A stretch of DNA of 64,000 bases, from the NCBI RefSeq assembly GCF_018129405.1, contig NZ_JAFCLP010000018.1, positions 1 through 64,000 on the forward strand, written 5' to 3'. Origin of the DNA: Bradyrhizobium iriomotense (GTDB taxonomy: Bacteria; Pseudomonadota; Alphaproteobacteria; Rhizobiales; Xanthobacteraceae). Below, one piece after another: positions 1-6,336 of the stretch. Made by a program: the position numbers and the translations under genes. The notes under the pieces were generated by a model. The model ran no database searches and had not been told where the DNA came from. It saw nothing but the letters and a program-made list of their open reading frames with translations. Each line of letters starts with the position of its first letter. Within the stretch, counting starts at the first letter, position 1.

Positions 1-1
1 C

Positions 2-685
2 GTGCCCAAGCACAAGGGCCTCACCATGTTCTTCCTGGACATGAAGAGCCCCGGCGTCGAGGTCCGTCCGATCAAGCAGGCCAATGGCATGCAGGAGTTT
101 AACGAGGTCTATTTCACCAACGTCCGCATTCCCGATCATCAGCGCCTCGGCGAGGTCGGCGACGGCTGGAACGTCTCGCTGACGACGCTGATGAACGAGC
201 GCAGCGCGATCGGCGCGGCCGTCTCGACCGGTTTTCCGGAGCTATTCGAGTATTGCTCCAGCCTGATGCTGGACGACGGTCCGGCGATCGAGGATCGCGC
301 GGTGCGCTCGAAGCTCGCCAATTGGGCGGTGAAGGCGAGCGGGCTGAAATACACCAGCATGCGCGCGATCTCGGCGCTATCGAAGGGCGAGCGGCCGGGG
401 CCGGAAAACTCCATCGGCAAGCTGGTCGCGGGCTCGATGATCCAGGACGTTGCGACCTATGCACTGGATCTGCAGGGTGCAAGCGGCGTGATCAGCGGCG
501 AGGATGCCGAACTCGCCGGCCGTTTCCAGGCCATGCTGCTGCGTGCGCCGGGCACGCGTGTCGAAGGCGGCACCGACGAGATCATGCGCAACATCATCGC
601 CGAGCGGGTGCTGGGCCTGCCCGGCGATATCCGTGTCGACAAGGACGTGCCGTTCAACAAGATCCCGACCAAGGGAAGGAACTAG
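2..685 (+). CDS. Acyl-CoA dehydrogenase, C-terminal part (5' end outside window)
   Basis: FAD-dependent acyl-CoA dehydrogenase, which would catalyse alpha,beta-dehydrogenation of an acyl-CoA thioester in the cytoplasm. Only the last 227 or so codons are visible; the frame is open at the window edge, so the true start lies upstream. The end carries the family signature GGTDEIMRNIIAERVLGLPG. The protein is a close paralogue of the next gene (823-2067), and the two share an identical 114-base stretch (1-114 against 1383-1496). In MCAD-type enzymes the catalytic Glu sits just before the Gly-Thr of the C-terminal motif. Here that place is Gly, so the base is probably elsewhere, as in the isovaleryl-CoA dehydrogenase type. 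The substrate cannot be told. Confidence 0.93.
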   Translation: MPKHKGLTMFFLDMKSPGVEVRPIKQANGMQEFNEVYFTNVRIPDHQRLGEVGDGWNVSLTTLMNERSAIGAAVSTGFPELFEYCSSLMLDDGPAIEDRAVRSKLANWAVKASGLKYTSMRAISALSKGERPGPENSIGKLVAGSMIQDVATYALDLQGASGVISGEDAELAGRFQAMLLRAPGTRVEGGTDEIMRNIIAERVLGLPGDIRVDKDVPFNKIPTKGRN

Positions 686-687
686 CC

Positions 688-805
688 GTCATTCCGGGGC
701 GGCTCGAAGAGCCGAACTCTGGTGCGCAGTTGCGCACCTGAGAATCTCGAGATGTGTAGGTAACCTCTGGATTCCGGGTTCGCGCGTTGCGCGCCCCGGA
801 ATGAC
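688..805. repeat. Palindromic intergenic repeat, family A (copy 1)
   Basis: Begins GTCATTCCGGGGCG and ends with its reverse complement CGCCCCGGAATGAC, with a variable middle. It fills the gap between the two acyl-CoA dehydrogenase genes. Related copies lie at 19731, 21110, 41868 and 46583. Probably a REP/RIME-like element that folds into a long hairpin in RNA. Confidence 0.85.
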
Positions 806-822
806 AATAAAAGGGAAGCGCC

Positions 823-2067
823 ATGAATTTCGACGACACACCGCAGGAAGCCGCATTCCGCGAGACCGCGCGCAAATGGGTAGAGGCCAATGCGCCGAAG
901 GAGCTGCATGCCGAGCTGTCGAAATCCTCGCTCGGCCGCATTCGCCTTGCCAAGCACGACATCGTCGATGTCGGCAAGGCCTGGCAAAAGAAGAAGTTCG
1001 AGGGCAACTGGGCCTGCCTGCACTGGCCGAAGGAATATGGCGGCCGCGGCGCGAGCCCGATCGAGCGGGTGATCTGGCAGCAGGAGGAAGGCGTCTACGG
1101 CAAGCTGACGCAGCCGTTCCAGATCGGCGAGGGCATGTGCGGGCCGACCGTGATGGCCTTCGGCAGCGAAGATGCAAAACGTCGGTACTTGCCGAAGCTC
1201 GCCTCGGGCGAGGAGATCTGGTGCCAGCTGTTCTCCGAGCCGTCCGCCGGCTCCGACGTCGCAGGCCTGCGCACGCGCGCGGAGAAGAAGGGCGACAATT
1301 GGGTCGTCAACGGCCAGAAGATCTGGACCTCGGGCGCGCATTACTCCGACTACGGTCTTCTGATCGCGCGTACCGATCCGAACGTGCCCAAGCACAAGGG
1401 CCTCACCATGTTCTTCCTGGACATGAAGAGCCCCGGCGTCGAGGTCCGTCCGATCAAGCAGGCCAATGGCATGCAGGAGTTTAACGAGGTCTATTTTACC
1501 GATGTGGTGATCCCCGACAGCCAGCGGCTCGGCGCCGTCGGCGAGGGCTGGAGCGTGTCGCTGACCACGCTGATGAACGAGCGCATGTCGATCGGCGCGC
1601 GGCTTGCGACCGGCGTGCCTGAGATGTTCGAGTTCTGCTCCAACCTGATGCTGGAGGAGGGGCTTGCCATCGACGATCCCGCGGTTCGCTCGAAGCTTGC
1701 GAGCTGGGCGGCGAAATCGAGCGGGCTGAAATACACCAGCTACCGCACCATCTCGGCGCTGTCGAAGGGCGAGCGGCCGGGTCCGGAGAACTCGATCGGC
1801 AAGCTGGTGTCGGGCATGATGCTCCAGGACCTCGCGACCTACGCCATGGACCTGCAGGGCGCGGCCGGTGTTCTGACCGGTACGGACGAGGAGACGGCGC
1901 AAGGCCAGTTCCAGCAGATGCTGCTGTCCTCGCCCTCGATGCGCATTGCCGGCGGTACTGACGAGATTTTGCGCAACATCATTGCCGAGCGCGTGCTGGG
2001 CCTGCCGGGCGATATTCGTGTCGACAAGGATGTGCCGTATAACAAGATCCCGACGAAGGGGCGGTGA
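823..2067 (+). CDS. Acyl-CoA dehydrogenase family protein
   Basis: Full-length (414 aa) FAD-dependent acyl-CoA dehydrogenase. The N-terminal helical domain is followed by the flavin-contacting middle domain with FSEPSAGSD (about 137-145) and KIWTSG (166-171), then the C-terminal helical domain ending in GGTDEILRNIIAERVLGLPG. The start ATG has AAGGGA a few bases upstream. Gly replaces the MCAD-type catalytic Glu next to the C-terminal Gly-Thr, so the base must lie elsewhere. It is the second of a tandem pair, 137 bases behind its paralogue and separated by a palindromic repeat. Two adjacent paralogues could form a heteromeric dehydrogenase, as known for some steroid-degrading FadE pairs, but that is inference. 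The substrate is unknown. Confidence 0.95.
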   Translation: MNFDDTPQEAAFRETARKWVEANAPKELHAELSKSSLGRIRLAKHDIVDVGKAWQKKKFEGNWACLHWPKEYGGRGASPIERVIWQQEEGVYGKLTQPFQIGEGMCGPTVMAFGSEDAKRRYLPKLASGEEIWCQLFSEPSAGSDVAGLRTRAEKKGDNWVVNGQKIWTSGAHYSDYGLLIARTDPNVPKHKGLTMFFLDMKSPGVEVRPIKQANGMQEFNEVYFTDVVIPDSQRLGAVGEGWSVSLTTLMNERMSIGARLATGVPEMFEFCSNLMLEEGLAIDDPAVRSKLASWAAKSSGLKYTSYRTISALSKGERPGPENSIGKLVSGMMLQDLATYAMDLQGAAGVLTGTDEETAQGQFQQMLLSSPSMRIAGGTDEILRNIIAERVLGLPGDIRVDKDVPYNKIPTKGR

Positions 2068-2076
2068 TATGGTCTT

Positions 2077-2164
2077 GTAGGGTGGGTTAGCGAAGCGTAA
2101 CCCACCTCTTTAGTTTCCGCGGAGACAGAAGTGGTGGGTTACGCCTTCGGCTAACCCACCCTAC
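2077..2164. repeat. Palindromic intergenic repeat, family E
   Basis: Opens with GTAGGGTGGGTTAGCGAAGC and closes with the matching complement ending CTAACCCACCCTAC; the middle is unpaired. A widespread type of intergenic palindrome in Bradyrhizobium-like genomes. It sits between the dehydrogenase and the nitroreductase. Confidence 0.8.
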
Positions 2165-2183
2165 GAAGAATGCGAGCTGATCC

Positions 2184-2882
2184 ATGGACGCACAAGTGAA
2201 ACAAAACGACCGCATCGGCGTGCTCGAAGAGCTTCTCAACGAGCGCTACTCCGTCCGCGCGTTCCTGCCCAAGGAAGTCGATCGCGCCACCATCGCGCAT
2301 GTGCTGACCACCGCGCAGCGCACCGCGTCCTGGTGCAACAGCCAGCCCTGGCAGGTCATCATCGCCAGCGGCGAGGCCAAGGAGCGCTTTCGCAAGGCGA
2401 TCTACGCGGAGGCCTCGAAAGGCCTCGGCGACGACTACGATTTCACCCCGCCGCGCGAATATGTCGGCGTCTATCTCGAGCGCCGCCGCGAGAGCGGCTT
2501 CCAGCTCTACAATACGCTCGGCATTGCCCGCGGCGACAAGGCTGCCTACGCCAAGCAGGCGCTGGAGAACTACAATTTCTTCGGCGCGCCGCATATCGCC
2601 GTCATCCACACCAACGAGCCGCTCGGCATCTACGGTGCGATCGATTGCGGCGCCTATGTCTCGAATTTCATGCTGGCGGCGCAGGCGCTCGGGCTCGGCA
2701 CGATTCCCCAGGCGGCGCTGGCGCGCCATTCCGGCCTGATCCGCCGCCATTTCAATCTGCCGGACGACCGCCGCGTCGTCTGCGGCATCTCGTTCGGCTA
2801 TGCCGACCATGCTCACAAGGTCAACAGCTACCGCACCTCGCGCGCGAGCGTGCCTGATACGGTGACGTTCGTGGAGCAGTGA
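2184..2882 (+). CDS. Nitroreductase family protein
   Basis: Predicted FMN-dependent NAD(P)H oxidoreductase of the nitroreductase fold (232 aa), cytoplasmic. The N-terminus has the family pattern RYSVRAFLPKEVDR followed by a segment ending NSQPWQV, where the Arg-Ser/Ala-Arg and Asn/Gln-Pro-Trp residues contact FMN. The middle has IYGAIDCGAYVSNFMLAAQA, typical of the dimer-interface helix in this family. The natural substrate cannot be read from sequence; quinones and nitroaromatics are common. It converges on ecfG with a strong hairpin between them. No sign of truncation. Confidence 0.9.
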   Translation: MDAQVKQNDRIGVLEELLNERYSVRAFLPKEVDRATIAHVLTTAQRTASWCNSQPWQVIIASGEAKERFRKAIYAEASKGLGDDYDFTPPREYVGVYLERRRESGFQLYNTLGIARGDKAAYAKQALENYNFFGAPHIAVIHTNEPLGIYGAIDCGAYVSNFMLAAQALGLGTIPQAALARHSGLIRRHFNLPDDRRVVCGISFGYADHAHKVNSYRTSRASVPDTVTFVEQ

Positions 2883-2892
2883 TGACGTGCAC

Positions 2893-2920
2893 GAAGGCGG
2901 CCGCGCGAACGGCCGCCTTC
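2893..2920. terminator. Bidirectional terminator between nitroreductase and ecfG
   Basis: Perfect 11-bp inverted repeat (GAAGGCGGCCG and its complement) with a 6-base loop, centred between two convergent genes. There is no long T run, so it may be only partly intrinsic. Confidence 0.7.
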
Positions 2921-2940
2921 ACACGTATGCCGTGGACCCT

Positions 2941-3489
2941 CTATCCGCCGCTGCCGCCGATCACGGCGCGCACGGTCTCGTCGGGCCCGAAGTCTTCGGC
3001 GCCGTCGACATAGAGCAGCGCGGCGAGCTTCGAGCGCGCGCGATTGACGCGGCTCTTGATGGTGCCGACCGCGCAGCCGCAGATCGAGGCCGCGTCCTCA
3101 TAGGAGAAGCCGGAGGCGCCGACCAGGATCAAGGCCTCGCGCTGGTCCTGCGGGAGCTTCTCGAGCGCGCCGCGAAACTCCTCGAACTCGAGATGCGCAT
3201 TCTGCGAAGGCTGCGTCTTCAGCGTCTTCGCATAATTGCCCTCGGCATCCTCGACCTCGCGCCGCCGCTTGCGATAATCGGAGCGAAACAGGTTGCGCAG
3301 GATCGTGAACAGCCAGGCCGGCAGGTTGGAGCCGGGCTGGAAGGAGTCGATGTTGGCGAGCGCGCGCAACAGCGTTTCCTGAACCAGATCGTCGGCGCGG
3401 TCTGCGTTGCCGCTGAGCGAGATCGCGAACGCGCGCAGACTTGGCACGGCCGCAAGGATGTCGTTACGCAGGGATTCCGTGAGAGGCAT
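2941..3489 (-). CDS. ecfG: RNA polymerase sigma factor EcfG (general stress response)
   Basis: Extracytoplasmic-function sigma factor (182 aa) that directs RNA polymerase to general-stress promoters. Sigma-2 region about residues 12-75 with DLVQETLLRAL (34-44); sigma-4 region about 107-160 with GFSYEDAASICGCAVGTIKS, the helix-turn-helix that reads the -35 box. The start codon overlaps the nepR stop by one base (TAATG), with GGGAGG just upstream, so sigma and anti-sigma are translationally coupled. The nepR partner and the divergent phyR identify it as EcfG and not another ECF factor. In Bradyrhizobium and Methylorubrum, EcfG is held by NepR until phosphorylated PhyR takes NepR away. Confidence 0.96.
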   Translation of the reverse strand: MPLTESLRNDILAAVPSLRAFAISLSGNADRADDLVQETLLRALANIDSFQPGSNLPAWLFTILRNLFRSDYRKRRREVEDAEGNYAKTLKTQPSQNAHLEFEEFRGALEKLPQDQREALILVGASGFSYEDAASICGCAVGTIKSRVNRARSKLAALLYVDGAEDFGPDETVRAVIGGSGG

Positions 3490-3722
3490 TAATCCCTCCC
3501 ATTGTTGTTGTCGTTGGAGCCCCCATCAGTTTCCACTTGGGGTGCGCCTCCCGGCGCATCAAGTTTCTTGATCAGTTCCGCGAACCGGTCCGGAACCCCT
3601 TGCCGCACGACGTCGTCGTACATGGCGCGCAGTTGATGCCCGATCCGGGATTGGATCTCCGGAGTGAGGCCTCCCTTGCCGGGGGTCGTGCTTTTGCTGG
3701 CTTGAGACTTGAGATCTTTCAT
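3489..3722 (-). CDS. nepR: Anti-sigma factor NepR
   Basis: Small (77 aa) anti-sigma factor that binds EcfG under non-stress conditions. The core GLTPEIQSRIGHQLRAMYDD, followed by VRQGVPDRFAELIKKLD, is the NepR family signature; the two helices contact either EcfG or the sigma-like domain of PhyR. An open frame runs on upstream to 3821, but I chose the ATG at 3722. The extra N-terminus has no family character, 77 aa fits NepR proteins, and purine-rich GGAAC precedes this ATG. The C-terminal tail is acidic and Asn-rich. First gene of the nepR-ecfG pair, divergent from phyR. Confidence 0.93.
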   Translation of the reverse strand: MKDLKSQASKSTTPGKGGLTPEIQSRIGHQLRAMYDDVVRQGVPDRFAELIKKLDAPGGAPQVETDGGSNDNNNGRD

Positions 3723-3820
3723 GACCTGTTCCACGTTTCCCCGAGTTAAGTTACTGTAAAATCGAGAAGTTTTCTCAACCGGGAGCCGTTCCCTGGATAG
3801 GCACAATTCCAGGTTCGACA

Positions 3821-3847
3821 AAAAGTTCCCCCTCTCGCGGAACTTTT
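3821..3847. promoter_or_regulatory. Inverted repeat with back-to-back GGAAC boxes
   Basis: AAAAGTTCC, 9 bases, then GGAACTTTT (perfect 9-bp arms) in the nepR-phyR gap. Each arm contains GGAAC pointing outward. Rightward, GGAAC (3839-3843) is followed after 17 bases by GTA; leftward no good -10 follows. It may be an accessory control element or a hairpin in the nepR leader. Confidence 0.45.
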
Positions 3848-3877
3848 CTTGTCCTGAGGCGTAGTCAGCCCAGCAGG

Positions 3878-3904
3878 GGAACCCGGGCCTCCCCTCTTGG
3901 TTCC
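3878..3904. promoter_or_regulatory. Symmetric EcfG-type promoter for phyR and nepR-ecfG
   Basis: GGAACC, 15 bases, GGTTCC. Read rightward it is GGAAC-N16-GGTT; read leftward it is also GGAAC-N16-GGTT. Both match the alphaproteobacterial EcfG consensus (GGAAC, 16-17 bases, cGTT). Rightward transcription would start about 35 bases before the phyR ATG; leftward about 150 bases before nepR. This would give positive autoregulation of both arms. Confidence 0.7.
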
Positions 3905-3942
3905 TGTTCTCTGAGGTTGGCCCGAAGATGAATGGAGTGGGG

Positions 3943-4749
3943 ATGTCCCGTTCACAGCTTGTCGCTGAACACTTGCCGTTGCTGCGCCGGTACGCACGCG
4001 CCCTGACGGGCAGCCAGGCCTCGGGCGATGCCTATGTCGCAGCCATGTTGGAAGCCATGCTGGGAGATCCGTCGGTGCTCGACGAGAGCCATGGGCCGCG
4101 TGCGGGCCTGTTTCGGCTGTTCACCCAGATCTGGAATTCGGTTTCGGTCAACGACGATGCCGAGGTGACGACCCTGCCGATGCCGCCCGAGCGGCGGCTG
4201 TCGAACATCACGCCGCTGCCGCGGCAGGCATTCCTGCTGCTGTCGCTGGAGGGATTTTCGGAAGAGGAAGTCGCCTTCATCCTCAGCACTGACGTTGCCG
4301 AGACGCGGCGGCTCGCGGACGCCGCAGGGCGCGAGATGGCGGCCGAGATCGCCACCGACGTGCTGATCATTGAGGACGAGACCTTCATCGCCATGGACCT
4401 CGAGAGCCTGGTGAAGAACCTCGGCCACAATGTCGTCGGCGTCGCGCGCACCCATGCCGACGCGGTGGCGCTCGCCAAGAACAAGCGGCCCGGCCTGATC
4501 CTCGCCGATATCCAGCTCGCCGACGGCTCGTCGGGGCTCGATGCCGTCAATGAATTGCTGCGCACCTTCGAGGTGCCGGTGGTGTTCATCACCGCCTATC
4601 CCGAGCGCTTCCTCACCGGCGAACGCCCGGAGCCGGCGTTCCTGATCTCAAAACCGTTCCAGCCGGCGATGGTGTCGGCGGTGGCGAGCCAGGCGCTGTT
4701 CTTCCAGCGCAACTCACGCAACCGCGCGCCGAAGGTGCCGGCGGCCTGA
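3943..4749 (+). CDS. phyR: PhyR, sigma-factor-mimic response regulator
   Basis: Anti-anti-sigma response regulator (268 aa) of the general stress response. The N-terminal half (about 1-135) mimics an ECF sigma factor (sigma-2-like helices; sigma-4-like LSLEGFSEEEVAFILS). The C-terminal half (about 138-260) is a receiver domain with acidic pair E144/D145, phospho-acceptor D189 (LILADIQLADG), T217 and K237 (SKPF). When phosphorylated it binds NepR and frees EcfG. I chose ATG 3943 because GGAG lies 8-10 bases upstream; an in-frame ATG at 3928 would add five residues. It is divergent from nepR-ecfG and ends at a clear terminator. No HWE/HisKA2 kinase gene is adjacent here. Confidence 0.97.
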   Translation: MSRSQLVAEHLPLLRRYARALTGSQASGDAYVAAMLEAMLGDPSVLDESHGPRAGLFRLFTQIWNSVSVNDDAEVTTLPMPPERRLSNITPLPRQAFLLLSLEGFSEEEVAFILSTDVAETRRLADAAGREMAAEIATDVLIIEDETFIAMDLESLVKNLGHNVVGVARTHADAVALAKNKRPGLILADIQLADGSSGLDAVNELLRTFEVPVVFITAYPERFLTGERPEPAFLISKPFQPAMVSAVASQALFFQRNSRNRAPKVPAA

Positions 4750-4787
4750 CGAAGCGCCGCTCGCCTGCCACTGACAATGATGATTTG

Positions 4788-4818
4788 ATCCGGCGTGCTG
4801 TAAGGCACGCCGGATTTT
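4788..4818 (+). terminator. Rho-independent terminator of phyR
   Basis: 11-bp perfect stem (ATCCGGCGTGC and complement) with a 6-base loop, running into TTTT. It lies about 40 bases after the phyR stop. Confidence 0.88.
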
Positions 4819-4897
4819 CATGTCTGTCGGCCGTGCTTGACGGCTATCGAATTCGCCGCTCAAACCTCATGGATTGATCCCGGCCGGAGATGCACCC

Positions 4898-5512
4898 ATG
4901 GACCAAACGCTCCTCGATCGCCTCGCCATCCGCGACCTCGTCGAGAACTGGGCGGTCTGGCGCGACGCGGGTGATTGGGAGCGCTTTGCCACCGTCTGGC
5001 ACGAGGAGGGCTGGATGTCCGCTACCTGGTTTCAGGGGCCGGCGCGGGATTTCATCCGCGTCAGCCAAGAAGGGTTCGCCAGGGGCGTCCGCATCCTGCA
5101 TTTCCTCGGCGGCACCAGCATCGATCTGTCCGGCGAGCGCGCCATCGCCCAGACCAAGATGACGATCTCGCAGCGCGCACCTGTCCACGACGTGCTCTGC
5201 GACGTCGTCTGCACCGGCCGCTTCTACGATTTCCTGGAGAAGCGGCATGACCAATCAGGTATTGGCAATTGGGGCATCGTCCGCCGCCAGCCGATCTACG
5301 AGAAGGACCGCATCGACCCGGTCGATCCCGCCGCGACGCTTCAACTCGACCAGAAAGCGCTCGCCGCGCTGCCCGAAGGCTACCGCCACCTCGCCTACAT
5401 GCAGGAGCTGATTGGCTACAAGGTCAAGCGCGACATGCCGGGCCTCATCGGTGCGGAAGTCGAAAAGCTCTACGGCGAGGGGCGGGACTGGCTGGCGGGG
5501 AAAACGAAGTGA
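4898..5512 (+). CDS. NTF2/SnoaL-like family protein
   Basis: A 204-aa cytoplasmic protein whose N-terminal 130 residues look like the SnoaL/NTF2 cone fold: the opening helix pair DRLAIRDLVENWAVWRDAGD, then WERFATVWHEEGW, and a strand-rich region with TKMTISQRAP and VCTGRFYDFLEK. This fold serves small hydrolases, isomerases and scytalone-dehydratase-like enzymes; no catalytic assignment is possible. The start is the ATG at 4898 with CGGAG ahead of it; an in-frame TTG at 4874 is a poorer choice. The last codons and stop lie within a 26-bp tandem duplication. It follows the phyR terminator, so it should have its own promoter. Confidence 0.8.
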   Translation: MDQTLLDRLAIRDLVENWAVWRDAGDWERFATVWHEEGWMSATWFQGPARDFIRVSQEGFARGVRILHFLGGTSIDLSGERAIAQTKMTISQRAPVHDVLCDVVCTGRFYDFLEKRHDQSGIGNWGIVRRQPIYEKDRIDPVDPAATLQLDQKALAALPEGYRHLAYMQELIGYKVKRDMPGLIGAEVEKLYGEGRDWLAGKTK

Positions 5513-5552
5513 GCCCCAGACAAAAGAAAACGAAGTGAGCCCCAGACAAAAG
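5501..5552. repeat. Perfect 26-bp tandem duplication across a stop codon
   Basis: Two identical 26-base units (5501-5526 and 5527-5552), each starting AAAACGAAGTGAGCC. The first holds the final codons and TGA of the NTF2-like gene; the second repeats them downstream of the stop. Probably recent replication slippage. Confidence 0.95.
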
Positions 5553-5555
5553 TAA

Positions 5556-5584
5556 GGCGCGACTGGCATCACCACAGTCGCGCC
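5556..5584 (+). terminator. Hairpin terminator after the NTF2-like gene
   Basis: 10-bp perfect stem (GGCGCGACTG and complement) with a 9-base loop, 44 bases after the stop. There is no T run downstream. Confidence 0.6.
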
Positions 5585-5630
5585 CTACGTCGCCGGCTTA
5601 TGGGGCAGGGGGGAATAGCCGGCTGTTGAG

Positions 5631-5654
5631 ACGACTCCCAGGCGCGGGAGTCGT
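5631..5654. other. Isolated hairpin in the 5585-5790 gap
   Basis: ACGACTCCC and its complement with a 6-base loop, followed about 20 bases later by a run of seven T. The rest of the gap shows no gene. It could be a terminator remnant or leader structure of the 5791 gene. Confidence 0.4.
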
Positions 5655-5790
5655 TCCAGGCGGTTGCGAATTTTTTTGCATGGGCGCCCCGACCTTTTCG
5701 CACACGGTTAAGTGATCGTGACGGCCGAGAACCCCTGGTCCTCCGCTCGCGTTGTTCCCGCGATCGCCATGGGGCCAGGGATCGACAGCC

Positions 5791-6204
5791 ATGTCACAGA
5801 TTCAAAAGGTATTTTTAGGTGCCTTCGCGATTGCCACGACGCTCGGTGCCGTGCAGCTCGCCTCCGGCCACGATCTGGCCGACCGCTGGCAGGCGGTCGC
5901 CGACAAGTCTGACAAGCCGGGTCACAACGTCAATCGGGCCGGCAAGGCCGACCGGCTGGCCGAGCTCAAGCAGGCGGCAGTTCCTACCCGCACCGTGTCG
6001 ATGCGGCTGAACGATCTCGCCGATACTTCGGTGCTGCTGCGGGTCCCCGCGGTGATCGAAACCGGCAACGCCAAGCCGCCGGTGCTGCTCCAGAACCAGA
6101 AGAAGCAGCAAGGCCGCAACAAGCCGACGATCGCCTGCGAGCCGATGGTCAGCTCGCTGACCGAGGTCGCCAAGCTGCTCCAGCCCGGCCGTTGCGTGAC
6201 CTGA
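5791..6204 (+). CDS. Small secreted hypothetical protein
   Basis: A 137-aa protein with a probable Sec signal peptide (about residues 1-26: polar start, hydrophobic GAFAIATTLGAVQLA, then SGHD). The mature part is basic and polar, with RTVSMRLNDLADTSVLLRVP and a conserved-looking end containing a Cys (IACEPMVSSLTEVAKLLQPG) and a second Cys near the C-terminus; the two could form a disulfide in the periplasm. The ATG at 5791 is preceded by CAGGGA. An in-frame TTG at 5752 would spoil the signal peptide and was rejected. I do not recognise a family. It stands alone between htpG and the NTF2-like gene. Confidence 0.75.
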   Translation: MSQIQKVFLGAFAIATTLGAVQLASGHDLADRWQAVADKSDKPGHNVNRAGKADRLAELKQAAVPTRTVSMRLNDLADTSVLLRVPAVIETGNAKPPVLLQNQKKQQGRNKPTIACEPMVSSLTEVAKLLQPGRCVT

Positions 6205-6336
6205 TCGCCCGTCGTCCACGTCCATGGGCAGGATCGCCTCCGCCGCAGGCGTAGGCCAACCGCTTCACGTCCTCTTGATCCGCCCTCTCATCGCGTTATA
6301 TCCGGGCTTTCCACTTTGATTTGACCGGGTAAACGC

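Noticed and set aside
3489-3821. A longer nepR start at 3821 (110 aa)
   Set aside because: The 33 extra residues are not conserved in NepR. The 3722 ATG has a ribosome site and gives the normal size.
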